64,000 nt of DNA, from NCBI RefSeq assembly GCF_003865345.1, contig NZ_RMVE01000001.1:434001-498000 (forward strand), read 5' to 3'. Below the pieces are notes generated by a model. The model did no database searches, was not told the origin of the DNA, and saw only the letters and a program-made list of their open reading frames with translations. Positions 16,281-25,804 of this stretch are shown one piece after another. The position numbers and the translations under genes are program-made. This DNA is from Nonlabens xiamenensis (GTDB lineage: Bacteria; Bacteroidota; Bacteroidia; Flavobacteriales; Flavobacteriaceae). Each line of letters opens with the position of its first letter. The stretch's first letter is position 1.

Positions 16281-16288
16281 TACATTTG
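16281..16288 (+). promoter_or_regulatory. -7 box, four bases before ATG of thioredoxin-family gene
   Basis: TACATTTG, then TACC, then the ATG at 16293; predicts a leaderless message. Confidence 0.6.
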
Positions 16289-16292
16289 TACC

Positions 16293-16907
16293 ATGAACAC
16301 TGAGCAAATCATTCAAAATTCCCTGGTAAAAGCCATGACATACCAAGATTACAGATCATTGGTAGAGCATCATGTAAAGGCAGGAACCCATACTGGAGCA
16401 GAAATCTCAGAAGCTCTTTCTCAATATACACAACTCAATCACCAGCGCATGAAACGCTTGGACAAAACCATGCGACTCAAGCCTGAGCACCTCAGTTTGC
16501 TTGAAGACTTAGATCTAGAAGCATATTTTCTGGTCATTACCGAAAGTTGGTGTGGAGATGCTGCTCAAACTATCCCAATGATCAACAAGGTAGCTACCGC
16601 CGCAGGAATCGATTTAAAAATCGTTTTAAGAGATCAAAATCTAGAATTAATGGATGAATTCCTCACAGAAGGAAATCGGGCGATAGCCAAGCTTATTTTA
16701 GTTTCTCGTATAGATCATCAAGTATTAGGAACCTGGGGACCACGACCAACTCCAGCAGCATCGATGGTGCAAACAGAGAAAAAGCTGAAGGGAAGGCTAT
16801 CACCAGCCTTTAAAGAGCGGCTACAGCTCTGGTACAATAAAGACAAGGGCAAAAGCACTGAACGTGATCTGGTCTCCTTGCTACAATCAGCACTGGATAA
16901 AATGTAA
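16293..16907 (+). CDS. Thioredoxin-family protein
   Basis: A 204-aa cytoplasmic protein with a thioredoxin fold in its second half: YFLVITESWCGDAAQTIPMINKVA holds the active-site region as WCGDA, with one Cys rather than CxxC, and GTWGPRPTPAA carries the cis-Pro loop. The first 80 residues are helical. This single-Cys layout is common in a Bacteroidota family annotated only as thioredoxin-like, so a disulfide reductase role should not be assumed. The gene stands alone, with a -7 box ending four bases before its ATG. Confidence 0.8.
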   Translation: MNTEQIIQNSLVKAMTYQDYRSLVEHHVKAGTHTGAEISEALSQYTQLNHQRMKRLDKTMRLKPEHLSLLEDLDLEAYFLVITESWCGDAAQTIPMINKVATAAGIDLKIVLRDQNLELMDEFLTEGNRAIAKLILVSRIDHQVLGTWGPRPTPAASMVQTEKKLKGRLSPAFKERLQLWYNKDKGKSTERDLVSLLQSALDKM

Positions 16908-17157
16908 ATAAATTCGTTGAACAACACAGGTTGGTGTCAAAATATTCTTATCGTAGTAATTATTCTCCTACAAATCTTTGACAGGGTCTAGTCAATTGGG
17001 CGTGAAAGTCTTAAAATTTATTGAGTTCGTTCTCTGCTAAATTTGATAGCTGGTTGTGCATTAAAAGTCGAGGTAAGTTTACAGGTCTTAACAGTTTCCA
17101 TCAGGCTTCCCAGCTTATTCTGACTATATTGACCACCAAGTATATTTCCTTGTACCT

Positions 17158-17565
17158 ATGAATACCTTCCATCATTTTGATTTGGGCTATTGCGAACTGT
17201 TTATCATGGAAAATTATGTGATCAAACAAGTACGTGAGGGTCAGGTAGTAAAACCAGAAGAAACCAATTTATTTTTGGATGTAGTCCAACAATATTTTAA
17301 GGATCGCCCCTTTGTTTACCTGTCTAACCGAGCCTTCAGCTACTCAGTTAATCCAGTAGTTTACTTAAAAGCCGAAAATTTAAATCAGCTGATCGGTATC
17401 GGTATCATCGCCCGTGGTAAAGGAGGTGCCGTCAATGCCCAGTTTGAACGTCATTTTTATAACAAGCCTTTTGAAGTATTTGAAGGTTTGAGAGAAGCCA
17501 TCGATTGGGCGGATGACCTGATCAAAAACCATTCAAGCTCTGCTGGAAGAATGACCAATCTTTGA
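17158..17565 (+). CDS. STAS/SpoIIAA-like hypothetical protein
   Basis: A 135-aa protein with alternating strands and helices: FVYLSNRAFSYSVNPVVYLKAENLNQLIGIGIIARG, then FYNKPFEVFEGLREAIDWADDLI. This layout resembles a family of small STAS/SpoIIAA-like proteins common in Flavobacteriaceae. No catalytic motif. An internal ATG at 17206 (MENYVIKQ) is an alternative start and would remove an N-terminal stretch that looks less protein-like. A weak TATATTTC box lies nine bases before the ATG at 17158. It converges on the DUF4837 gene six bases away. Confidence 0.65.
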   Translation: MNTFHHFDLGYCELFIMENYVIKQVREGQVVKPEETNLFLDVVQQYFKDRPFVYLSNRAFSYSVNPVVYLKAENLNQLIGIGIIARGKGGAVNAQFERHFYNKPFEVFEGLREAIDWADDLIKNHSSSAGRMTNL

Positions 17566-17571
17566 GGCAGC

Positions 17572-18585
17572 CTAGTCTTTATCTGCCTTGTCTTCAGTGT
17601 CATTAGATTCGATAAAATCTACACTCTTTAGGATAGATTCTATCTCAAATAAATAATCTCGCTGAACAGAATTGGGGGCGCTGACATAACCTTCAATCAT
17701 CAACCAAGTATTCCTGTCCTTGTTATAGATCGCATAATTGACAAAGGGTCCAGCCATAAATTTATTTTTCACCTCCCAGGTTCCTTTGGTTTCAAAGGCA
17801 AATCGGCCATCGATCTGGCTTTCGTTAAGATAAGGTGTAAATATAGGTTCGGTCTGAAAAACGCCTGGTTCATCTACCAGTATTTTTTCGGCGCTGATGG
17901 AGTCCCTGACCTTAATAATATCCTTTACCGTATTGGAATCTCTTTTGATGCGTTCAAAAGGAACCTCATAAATCATAAAGTCCATGGTACCTTCCTTAAT
18001 CCTTCGGCGCAACCAATAAAAATCAGGTTTGATCTCTCCTTTATAGATACCATAGTGATAAGCTCTTGGGAATGTAATGTCTATCCCAAAACTTTTCTGA
18101 ATCCGATCGGTATTGAGCGCCACCCTTTCCATAAGCTTTTGCTTGCGTTTAACCTCTCCTTTATTAAACACCTGAATAATGTCATCTGCATTTGAAGTGA
18201 TCAAATCTGCTATATCCTGGGCATCAGTGCCCCTAACTACTACGCCTATCTGCGGATTGGCATAAGCGTTTTTCTTGACGTTGACCATACTGGTATCCTG
18301 ATCCTTTTTAACCCATAGATAATTCCGGGATTTGGTCAAAATACCTTTAAAGGCGCTGGGTTTTACATGATTGAGGGTGAACAGTGGTTCTTCTCTAACG
18401 ATACCTAAAATAGGTCGTGCAAATTCCTTTCTTATACTGTCGCCCAACGCTCCTTCCCAATCCTCATTTTCTATCACCACCATGATATCATTGAGACGGC
18501 CTATACTATCCTGTACGGTGACGCCGCTATCATCACAACTTACCAAACTAATGGCTAGTAAAAGGAGTAAACAATATTTTCTCAT
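17572..18585 (-). CDS. DUF4837-family lipoprotein
   Basis: A 337-aa protein with a lipoprotein signal (LLLLLAISLVSC, Cys about residue 17). The body matches the Bacteroidota DUF4837 family: GRLNDIMVVIENEDWEG, GDSIRKEFARPILGIVREEPLFTL, a central FGIDITFPRAYHYG and a WLMIEGYVSAPNSVQRDYLFEIESIL end. Length is typical. It starts five bases after mltD, so it is likely co-transcribed with this cell-wall enzyme; no function has been established for the family. Confidence 0.88.
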   Translation of the reverse strand: MRKYCLLLLLAISLVSCDDSGVTVQDSIGRLNDIMVVIENEDWEGALGDSIRKEFARPILGIVREEPLFTLNHVKPSAFKGILTKSRNYLWVKKDQDTSMVNVKKNAYANPQIGVVVRGTDAQDIADLITSNADDIIQVFNKGEVKRKQKLMERVALNTDRIQKSFGIDITFPRAYHYGIYKGEIKPDFYWLRRRIKEGTMDFMIYEVPFERIKRDSNTVKDIIKVRDSISAEKILVDEPGVFQTEPIFTPYLNESQIDGRFAFETKGTWEVKNKFMAGPFVNYAIYNKDRNTWLMIEGYVSAPNSVQRDYLFEIESILKSVDFIESNDTEDKADKD

Positions 18586-18590
18586 AAGCT

Positions 18591-20150
18591 TTATTTCAAT
18601 TTTAAAACCGTTCCCGCTTGAAGGGCTTCAGATTTCTTTGGATTCAACGCTCTGATGGTTGCAATAGTCACGCCATATTTCTGAGAGATCTTCCATAAAC
18701 TATCTCCACTGCGTACCGTATAGGTGGTAGGTGTTCCAGATGACTTTGAACTTCTTGTAGTTACTGGATTTCTGGGGTGGATGTACAAACGCTGTCCAAT
18801 ACGCAAGTTTGTACTGCGCAATCCGTTCCATCGTTTAATCTGGGACACGCTTACGCCATATTTATTGGCAATTTTGCCGAGATAATCACCACTTTTGACC
18901 CGATAAACCACCCGGCTTTCTGCTTTGACGAGTTCTGGTAATGGCTGCTCTCTTTTGTCAAATTCCGCTTTCGCGAAAGCGTAAACCGCCCCCTCATTGC
19001 TAACAAACTTTGCTGCATCTCTTAAAGGTAGCCTGAGGTAATAATCTTTGCCAGAGACCACAGGAATAATATCTAGTTTATAGGAAGGATTATGGAATTG
19101 AATTACCTCGATATCTTGATCAATAAACTGTGCTACATGTTCCAGAGCAATAGTATGCTTGACCCTGATGGTATCCGTAGCAATGCTTTTATATTCCGTT
19201 TGACGCGGTTGGAAACCATGCTCACTGGCATATTTGAACAAATACATCATGGATTGAAATGCCGGAACATATCCTGCAGTTTCTCTAGGCAGGTAATTAC
19301 GTATATTCCAATAATTCTTGTAACCACCACTGCGCCTGATGGCTTTGTTAACATTACCAGGGCCAGAATTATAGGCGGCCAACACCAGATCCCAATCCCC
19401 ATACACATTATACAAGCTGCGCATAAATCGACAAGCTGCCTGGGTAGATTTAATTGGATCCATGCGTTCATCTACATATGAATTGACCTCCAGACCATAA
19501 TTGCGTCCTGTACTGAACATAAACTGCCAAAGCCCGGTAGCTCCTACCCTACTTTTTATTCTAGGGTCCAATGCACTTTCCACAATGGCCAGGTATTTCA
19601 TCTCCAACGGAATATCATATTGGTCCAAAAAAGGCTCGAAAATGGGAAAATAATAGTCAGACAGCGTCATCAGACGTTCTAGATATACCCGCTGGTATCC
19701 CAATTTTTTATTGATTAATTTTTCCAGAATTGGGTTGTAGTCAATTTGAAAAGGAGTGGTCTCATTGATGGCTGCCAAACGAGCCTTCAGCGTATCTGTG
19801 GGAAGGCTTTTTTGCACGGTCTCACTATAGTCCATTTGTACAATCTCGTCATACATATAATCGTACATATCATTATTGTACAATTCCTGTAACAACTTGT
19901 CGTCAAAAGCATCCACCTCGGGATGCTTATTTAAGGACAATTGAAGCGAATCAACTCCCGGAATTTCTTGAACTGGAATCTCCCTTACGGGCAGCTGACT
20001 GAGACTGTCCTCTATCGCCTCTCTTTTCTTATACTCTTCGTAGGTAAGTATTTTGGAATTACTTTGGGTAGAATCTACAGGCGTCTGGGCAACACAAACC
20101 ACCGTTCCCATTATCATCAATCCAACATTCGCCAAAAGCTTATACCTCAT
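18591..20150 (-). CDS. mltD: Membrane-bound lytic transglycosylase with LysM repeats
   Basis: A 519-aa exported enzyme that cleaves peptidoglycan between MurNAc and GlcNAc. It has an N-terminal signal peptide (ANVGLMIMGTVVCVAQ), then an SLT domain with catalytic Glu in IVESALDPRIKSRVGATGLWQF and the AYNSGPGNVNKAI motif. Two LysM domains are at the C-terminus (VKSGDYLGKIANKYGVSVSQIKRWNGL; VRSGDSLWKISQKYGVTIATIRALNP). A palindrome copy at 18967 encodes AFAKA between the SLT and LysM parts. It forms a unit with the DUF4837 lipoprotein downstream. Confidence 0.93.
   Translation of the reverse strand: MRYKLLANVGLMIMGTVVCVAQTPVDSTQSNSKILTYEEYKKREAIEDSLSQLPVREIPVQEIPGVDSLQLSLNKHPEVDAFDDKLLQELYNNDMYDYMYDEIVQMDYSETVQKSLPTDTLKARLAAINETTPFQIDYNPILEKLINKKLGYQRVYLERLMTLSDYYFPIFEPFLDQYDIPLEMKYLAIVESALDPRIKSRVGATGLWQFMFSTGRNYGLEVNSYVDERMDPIKSTQAACRFMRSLYNVYGDWDLVLAAYNSGPGNVNKAIRRSGGYKNYWNIRNYLPRETAGYVPAFQSMMYLFKYASEHGFQPRQTEYKSIATDTIRVKHTIALEHVAQFIDQDIEVIQFHNPSYKLDIIPVVSGKDYYLRLPLRDAAKFVSNEGAVYAFAKAEFDKREQPLPELVKAESRVVYRVKSGDYLGKIANKYGVSVSQIKRWNGLRSTNLRIGQRLYIHPRNPVTTRSSKSSGTPTTYTVRSGDSLWKISQKYGVTIATIRALNPKKSEALQAGTVLKLK
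18967..18980. repeat. Iterated palindrome, copy 5
   Basis: Exact copy inside mltD, read as AFAKA. Confidence 0.9.
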
Positions 20151-20284
20151 ATTACGCTATTATTAATGATTGCACCTAAATCCCAAGAATTAACAAGACT
20201 ATTTGATTCCTATCAATCTTTAAAATGATGGAACAATAAGCAGACCAAAAATCAATACAGGTGATAGTGGTCCTAAACACTCAT

Positions 20285-21466
20285 TTATTCTTGAATAGCT
20301 GCGATCCCGGGTAAGGTTTTACCCTCCAGCATTTCAAGCATGGCACCACCGCCAGTTGAAACATAGCTTACACGATCCTCAAATCCAAATTGTTTTACTG
20401 CAGCCACAGAATCTCCCCCTCCCACTAACGAGAAGGCACCATTCTTTGTTGCTTCGGCCACAGAGTTTCCTAAGGCAATAGTTCCTTGGGCAAAGGCTTC
20501 CATTTCAAAGACACCGGCCGGACCGTTCCATAAAATCGTCTTGGCATTTTGCAGTACTTCGTGAAACTTCTGTCTGGAAGACTCACCTATGTCCAGACCC
20601 ATCCATCCGCTGGGAATTTGATCAATAGAGGCCTTATCTTTGGTAGCCATTTCAGAAAATGCGTCAGCAATAACCACATCGACCGGCAAATGTATGTTGG
20701 TATTGGTCTCTTTGGCTTTTTCAAGAATATCCAGGGCCAATTCCAGTTTGTCTTCTTCTACAAGAGAGTCGCCAATCTCTCCTCCTTGTGCCATGATAAA
20801 GGTATAAGCCATACCACCTGCGATAATCAGGTCATCCACTTTGGAGAGAATATTTTCAATCACGGTTATTTTAGAGGATACCTTGGCTCCTCCCAAAATG
20901 GCTACCAACGGGCGATCTGGGGTCTCAAGCACCTTATTCAGGTTTTCGATCTCTCTATTCATTAATTTACCAAAACATTTTTCTTCGAAAAATTGCGCGA
21001 TCACAGCCGTACTGGCGTGGGCACGGTGGGCTGTCCCAAATGCATCATTCACATAGACATCTCCCAGGGCGGATAGCGCTTTCGCGAAAGCTTCATCACC
21101 AGCCTGCTCTTCATCGTGGTACCTGAGATTTTCCAGTAAAAGAACTTCACCGGGTTCCAGCGCAGCAGCAGCTTGTTCTGCAGGTTCTCCAATGCAGTGC
21201 TCCACAAACTTAACTTGCACACCTAAGATATCACTCGCCTTATCCACCACGTGCCTCAATGAAAATCCTGGTTCGTTGTTTTTGGGTCGTCCTAAATGAG
21301 ACATCAAAACTACCGCACCACCCTGTTCCAGAATATGGATAATAGTGTCTTTGGCCGCATGAATACGAGTGGCATCGGTTACTTGATGCTGCTCGTTAAG
21401 TGGTACGTTAAAGTCTACCCGGATCAAGGCCTTTTTATTTTCAAAATTGATTTGGTCTATGGTCAT
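20285..21466 (-). CDS. pgk: Phosphoglycerate kinase
   Basis: A 393-aa glycolytic kinase (1,3-bisphosphoglycerate + ADP to 3-phosphoglycerate + ATP). It carries IRVDFNVPL, the VLMSHLGRPK substrate loop, VYVNDAFGTAHRAHAS, LGGAKVSSKI, the WNGPAGVFE region and the GGGDSVAAVKQFG C-terminal signature. Length is normal for bacteria. A TATATTTG box at 21499-21492 lies 25 bases upstream. A palindrome copy at 21078 encodes AFAKA just before the conserved LGDVYVNDAFG segment, where related enzymes have similar residues. Confidence 0.97.
   Translation of the reverse strand: MTIDQINFENKKALIRVDFNVPLNEQHQVTDATRIHAAKDTIIHILEQGGAVVLMSHLGRPKNNEPGFSLRHVVDKASDILGVQVKFVEHCIGEPAEQAAAALEPGEVLLLENLRYHDEEQAGDEAFAKALSALGDVYVNDAFGTAHRAHASTAVIAQFFEEKCFGKLMNREIENLNKVLETPDRPLVAILGGAKVSSKITVIENILSKVDDLIIAGGMAYTFIMAQGGEIGDSLVEEDKLELALDILEKAKETNTNIHLPVDVVIADAFSEMATKDKASIDQIPSGWMGLDIGESSRQKFHEVLQNAKTILWNGPAGVFEMEAFAQGTIALGNSVAEATKNGAFSLVGGGDSVAAVKQFGFEDRVSYVSTGGGAMLEMLEGKTLPGIAAIQE
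21078..21091. repeat. Iterated palindrome, copy 6
   Basis: Exact copy inside pgk, read as AFAKA at a position where PGKs naturally have similar residues. Confidence 0.9.
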
Positions 21467-21491
21467 CTAATTTGTTTCTAAGTGTAAGTAA

Positions 21492-21499
21492 CAAATATA
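21492..21499 (-). promoter_or_regulatory. -7 box of pgk
   Basis: TATATTTG on the minus strand, 25 bases before the start codon. Confidence 0.6.
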
Positions 21500-21640
21500 A
21501 AACTTATGCCTGAAGAAATGCGGTTGTAGTCTTGAAGAAGCGCAATTAAACAACCACAACAAATTATTCAAGCGATCTCAGTCAAGCCATATGCAGTCAC
21601 GGTTCTCGCGCAGTTAGGCTTAGATCGGGAAAGGTATTCG

Positions 21641-21669
21641 TTGGTCTGGCACAAGTGGAGTTATATTTG
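21641..21669 (+). promoter_or_regulatory. Promoter of holB, four bases before ATG
   Basis: TTG (21641-21643), 18 bases, TATATTTG (21662-21669), then CATC and the ATG at 21674; both elements fit the Bacteroidota consensus and predict a leaderless message. Confidence 0.65.
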
Positions 21670-21673
21670 CATC

Positions 21674-22801
21674 ATGCAATATCAGGATGTCCTGGGACTG
21701 GAACATATAAAAAAGCACTTACAATCTACGGTAGCAAATAGTAGAATTGCACACGCACAATTATTTGTTGGGCCGACAGGAAGCGGAGTTTTACCACTTG
21801 CGATTGCATATGCTCGTGACATCATTTGCAGATCTGGTCAGGATGCTTGTCACGCTCAGCTGGATAAACTAGCCCATCCAGATTTACATTTTTCGTTTCC
21901 CATGCCAGCCTCTGTTGGCTCATCAAATAGCAAAGCAAATTCAGACCTTTTTATTTCAGAATTTAGAGAGTTTGTGCTGAACCAAGCGTACGGGAGTCTT
22001 CCAGATTGGTATAAGGCTATTGATATAGAAAAAAAGAATGCAGAGATACGAGTAGCCGAAGCCCAGCTGATCATGAAAAAACTGAGCCTCAAGTCCTATG
22101 AAGGCGGCTATAAAGTACTGATCATGTGGGCTGCCGACAAGATGAACGCCGAAGCGTCCAATAAACTGCTCAAGCTCATTGAAGAGCCGCCCCCACAAAC
22201 CATTATCATTTTAATAGCCGAGTCCACGGACAGGATCATCAATACGATTACCTCCAGGTGTCAGATCATACAAGTACCCAAGCTATATACCTCTGATATC
22301 GCAGAGGCTTTACAGGAAAGGCACCAGATTTCTAAAAGTCAAGCAGTTATGACTGCCAGACAAGCGGATGGAGATTTTAGAAAGGCGGTTCAATTTGCTC
22401 ATAACGATACGGAGGAATTGCAATTTGAGCAGTGGTTTGTGCAATGGGTCCGTACTGCCTTTGTCGCAAAATCTAACCCTACAGCCATCAATGACTTACT
22501 GGATTGGGCGACCACAATCGCAGCGGTGAATCGAGAAACTCAATTGAGATTTCTTAATTTTTGTATAGAATTTTTCAGGCAGGCGATGCTATTGAATTAT
22601 AAGGCGACACCCGCCGTCTATCTCTCGCCTAAAAGTTCGTTTGACCTGTCTAAATTTGCCCCTTTTGTGGATGGGGAACGTATGTTAGCCGTTCAAAAGG
22701 AATTACAGGATGCGATGTATCACGTCGAAAGAAATGCCAATGGAAAAATCGTATTTACTGATTTGAGCATTGGAATGACCCGTATTCTGCATTCAAAATA
22801 A
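21674..22801 (+). CDS. holB: DNA polymerase III subunit delta'
   Basis: A 375-aa clamp-loader subunit that helps load the sliding clamp. The AAA+ fold is visible: LGLEHIKKHLQSTVANSRIAHAQLFVGPTGSG in the Walker A position, LIMWAADKMNAEASNKLLKLIEEPPP, and a sensor-like TSRCQII. The P-loop is degenerate (GPTGSGVLPLA lacks the GK[ST] Lys), as expected for delta' which does not hydrolyse ATP. The ATG at 21674 is chosen because the promoter ends four bases before it; an in-frame start at 21641 would lie on the -33 element. Confidence 0.88.
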   Translation: MQYQDVLGLEHIKKHLQSTVANSRIAHAQLFVGPTGSGVLPLAIAYARDIICRSGQDACHAQLDKLAHPDLHFSFPMPASVGSSNSKANSDLFISEFREFVLNQAYGSLPDWYKAIDIEKKNAEIRVAEAQLIMKKLSLKSYEGGYKVLIMWAADKMNAEASNKLLKLIEEPPPQTIIILIAESTDRIINTITSRCQIIQVPKLYTSDIAEALQERHQISKSQAVMTARQADGDFRKAVQFAHNDTEELQFEQWFVQWVRTAFVAKSNPTAINDLLDWATTIAAVNRETQLRFLNFCIEFFRQAMLLNYKATPAVYLSPKSSFDLSKFAPFVDGERMLAVQKELQDAMYHVERNANGKIVFTDLSIGMTRILHSK

Positions 22802-23069
22802 CCTATGCTTATTGGTCGCAACAAGATTAACAATTGTGCATTTCAATTGTTCGTTTCATCAACCATCGATTTCTGATCTATTTTTTCCGCTTTCCACCTT
22901 ATATCTTACTTTATCGATCTATTCCACCTATATAGATAGATCTTATCATATGCATGGGTAATATAGGTTTTAGTTATTAAAAACAAGTTTAAATAAAGCG
23001 GTCTAACGCATGTTTTTAAATACGTATAGGAATCAACCTTTTTCATGGCTGAAATCCGCTTTAAATAGC

Positions 23070-23915
23070 TTAAAATCGTTTTTTTAGCACGTAGGTGATT
23101 GAACTGGCTTCTTTAGTGCCGATGGCTTTTAGATTTGACCATAATCCTAACAACATACCTTGAACAAATGGAATTTTCCGTTTTTGGTATCGTGCTGAAA
23201 GAATAGAAACATAAAGGCTATCAAACCACATAGGTTTCATTTTTATGATTTGATATTGGTCTTGGAAAAGATGGTGGACTGCCTTTTTATTAAAATGGTA
23301 AATATGCCTGGGCACATCGTAAGCTGCCCAAAACTTTCCAAAGAATTGAGCATCGTAGGAATTATAATTGGGTAGAGCTAAAATTAAAATTCCACCCGGT
23401 TTCAGCAAACGGCTGAGCAAATCTAATTGATCTTGTAGATCAGGAACATGCTCCAGCACGTGATACATAGTTATAACATCGAAAGAATGATCCTCGCAGG
23501 AGTCCAAGCTATGTTTTAAAATAATTTTTTTTGTGGCGGCAAATTGACGCGCTTTGGAATTTGGCTCAAATCCTATGGCATTGACATTGTGTTTTTGGAG
23601 ATAGTTGACTAAATCTCCTATTCCAGCTCCGATATCCAAAACGCAGCCCTCGCCAGCATACTTTTTGACTAATTTGGTTTTGGATTTTAGATTGAAGGAT
23701 TTTGCCCAATTATAGCAATACGCAAAAAAAGATTTTTCGCTATCGTTATGTGAAAGATATTCTTCACTTTCATAATAAGGATCTAAATTTTCTGGAACGG
23801 GAAAAGTTTTGAGCAATCCAGTACCCTTATCTTGACGAAGTTCAAAGGTCTCTTGAGTCAGAAAATAATCCTGTAACTTTAAATAAGTCGAGGAAAAATG
23901 TAGTTGATTCTTCAT
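23070..23915 (-). CDS. Class I SAM-dependent methyltransferase
   Basis: A 281-aa enzyme with SAM motif I VLDIGAGIGDLVNYL, the acidic strand end IGFEPN, and motif IV-like FDVITMYHVLEHVPDL, then LLKPGGILILALPNYNSYDAQFFGKFWAAYDVPRHIYHF, a pattern seen in small-molecule and ubiquinone-type methyltransferases. No substrate can be named. The start lies directly after a parS site that separates it from mnmG by 14 bases, so it is probably co-transcribed with mnmG. The 268 bases downstream hold only a loose TAAAGCGG/CCGCTTTA inverted repeat. Confidence 0.85.
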   Translation of the reverse strand: MKNQLHFSSTYLKLQDYFLTQETFELRQDKGTGLLKTFPVPENLDPYYESEEYLSHNDSEKSFFAYCYNWAKSFNLKSKTKLVKKYAGEGCVLDIGAGIGDLVNYLQKHNVNAIGFEPNSKARQFAATKKIILKHSLDSCEDHSFDVITMYHVLEHVPDLQDQLDLLSRLLKPGGILILALPNYNSYDAQFFGKFWAAYDVPRHIYHFNKKAVHHLFQDQYQIIKMKPMWFDSLYVSILSARYQKRKIPFVQGMLLGLWSNLKAIGTKEASSITYVLKKRF

Positions 23916-23931
23916 TGTTTCACGTGAAACT
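23916..23931. promoter_or_regulatory. parS site (ParB binding), one mismatch
   Basis: Fifteen of 16 bases match the known parS consensus TGTTTCACGTGAAACA (last base T). It lies between mnmG and the methyltransferase gene and overlaps the mnmG stop codon. Confidence 0.85.
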
Positions 23932-25801
23932 ATCTGCCCATATGTACCAGAAGCACAGAAATATCACTTGGTGAAACTCCAGAAATTCGACTGGCTTGAG
24001 AAACGGTAACTGGTTGTACCGCGGTCAATTTCTCTCTGGCCTCGTAGGACAGTGATTTGATACTTTTATAATCATAATTGGGCGGTATCTTAACATTTTC
24101 AAGTCTGTGTAGCTTATCAGCATTCTCCTTTTCCTTGGCAATATATCCAGCGTATTTCACATGCACTTCCACTTGTTCGAGTACTTCCTTACCAACACCA
24201 TGCTCGGATATGTAATCTTCTACTTGTTGGATGCGTCGCATATCCTCTAAATCAATTTGTGGCCTGGAAAAAATCTTGAACAGCTTATCATTTTGAGTAA
24301 CCTTTTTGGTTCCCTTTGACTCCAAGATTGGATTGATCTCTTTGTAATCAAAACTGGTATCGCGTAAAAATTGAACCATTTTTTCAGACTCTTTAGCTTT
24401 CCGTTCCACCCTTCTAAGAGAATCTTCAGAAACAATTCCCATCTCATAAGCACGTGGCGTCAATCTCAAGTCGGCATTATCCTGACGTAGCAAAGTTCGA
24501 TATTCAGCCCTAGAGGTGAACATACGATAAGGCTCTTCTGTACCTTTAGTGATTAAATCATCAACTAACACACCTATATACGCTTCATCTCTACTCAGAA
24601 TAAAGGCCTCTTCTTCACGTATTTTTCTGACGGCGTTAATACCCGCCATCAGTCCTTGTGATGCCGCCTCTTCATATCCAGTTGTCCCATTAATCTGTCC
24701 AGCAAAATATAAATTGTTGACCAACTTTGTTTCTAGCGTATGTTTCAACTGGGTAGGTGGGAAATAATCGTATTCAATGGCATAACCTGGCCTGAAGAAT
24801 TTGACGTTTTCGAAACCTACTACCGATCTTAAAGCTTTGAATTGAACATCTTCTGGAAGGGAGGTACTAAAACCATTAACGTATACTTCGCAAGTATCCC
24901 AACCCTCAGGCTCGACAAATAATTGATGACGATCTTTATCAGCAAACCTATGGATCTTATCTTCTATACTCGGACAATATCTGGGTCCGATGGATTGAAT
25001 GCGACCATTGAACATTGGAGACCGATCAAAACCTTCTTGTAGCAATTCATGCACCAGCGGACTGGTATAAGTCATGTGACAATCCCGTTGAGAAGTGAGC
25101 GCTGTAGTTTGATTGGAATAGCTGAACTTGGAAGTGTTTGTATCCCCGGGTTGAGGTTCCATTTTAGAATAATCCAATGATCGTCCATCCACCCTGGGTG
25201 GTGTTCCCGTCTTCATACGACCAGCATCAAAACCAAGATCGACTAATTGCTCGGTGATGCCTTCAGCGGCACGTTCTCCTGCCCTACCACCTCCGAATTG
25301 TTTTTCACCGATATGAATTAAACCATTTAGAAAAGTACCATTGGTAAGTACAACAGCCTTACAGCGAACTTCTATACCCAATGAAGATTTCACCCCTACA
25401 ACTCGATCTCCCTCAATCAATAATCCAGAAACCATTTCTTGATAAAAATCGAGATTGGGAATCGCCTCCAATTGCATACGCCACTCCTCAGCAAATCTCA
25501 TACGGTCATTTTGAGTACGTGGGGACCACATGGCAGGACCTTTGGACTGATTGAGCATCTTGAATTGAATGGCACTTTTATCAGAAACAATTCCACTCAA
25601 ACCTCCTAAAGCATCGATTTCCCTGACTATTTGACCCTTTGCAATACCTCCCATAGCAGGATTACAAGACATCTGACCAATGGTTTGCAGATTCATGGTT
25701 ACAAGAAGTGTATGTGCACCCATATTGGCAGCAACGGCCGCTGCCTCACTTCCGGCATGACCAGCACCTACAACAATAACATCATATTCTTTATCGAACA
25801 T
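23930..25801 (-). CDS. mnmG: tRNA uridine-5-carboxymethylaminomethyl modification enzyme MnmG (GidA)
   Basis: A 623-aa FAD protein that, with MnmE, installs cmnm5 on U34 of several tRNAs. It opens YDVIVVGAGHAGSEAA (dinucleotide fold), followed by SCNPAMGGIAKGQIVREIDALGG, FLNGLIHIGEK, the GRMKTGTPPRVDGRSLDY block, YCPSIEDKI and the C-terminal helical domain (EQVEVHVKYAGYIAKEKENADKL) that binds MnmE. Length is typical. It lies three bases after ybeY. parS sites flank it on both sides. MnmG is near the origin in many bacteria, consistent with this. Confidence 0.97.
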   Translation of the reverse strand: MFDKEYDVIVVGAGHAGSEAAAVAANMGAHTLLVTMNLQTIGQMSCNPAMGGIAKGQIVREIDALGGLSGIVSDKSAIQFKMLNQSKGPAMWSPRTQNDRMRFAEEWRMQLEAIPNLDFYQEMVSGLLIEGDRVVGVKSSLGIEVRCKAVVLTNGTFLNGLIHIGEKQFGGGRAGERAAEGITEQLVDLGFDAGRMKTGTPPRVDGRSLDYSKMEPQPGDTNTSKFSYSNQTTALTSQRDCHMTYTSPLVHELLQEGFDRSPMFNGRIQSIGPRYCPSIEDKIHRFADKDRHQLFVEPEGWDTCEVYVNGFSTSLPEDVQFKALRSVVGFENVKFFRPGYAIEYDYFPPTQLKHTLETKLVNNLYFAGQINGTTGYEEAASQGLMAGINAVRKIREEEAFILSRDEAYIGVLVDDLITKGTEEPYRMFTSRAEYRTLLRQDNADLRLTPRAYEMGIVSEDSLRRVERKAKESEKMVQFLRDTSFDYKEINPILESKGTKKVTQNDKLFKIFSRPQIDLEDMRRIQQVEDYISEHGVGKEVLEQVEVHVKYAGYIAKEKENADKLHRLENVKIPPNYDYKSIKSLSYEAREKLTAVQPVTVSQASRISGVSPSDISVLLVHMGR

Positions 25802-25804
25802 AGC

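Noticed and set aside
22994-23063. TAAAGCGG ... CCGCTTTA inverted repeat as an insertion-sequence end pair
   Set aside because: Only eight bases with a 54-base spacer, no transposase remnant and no target duplication seen.
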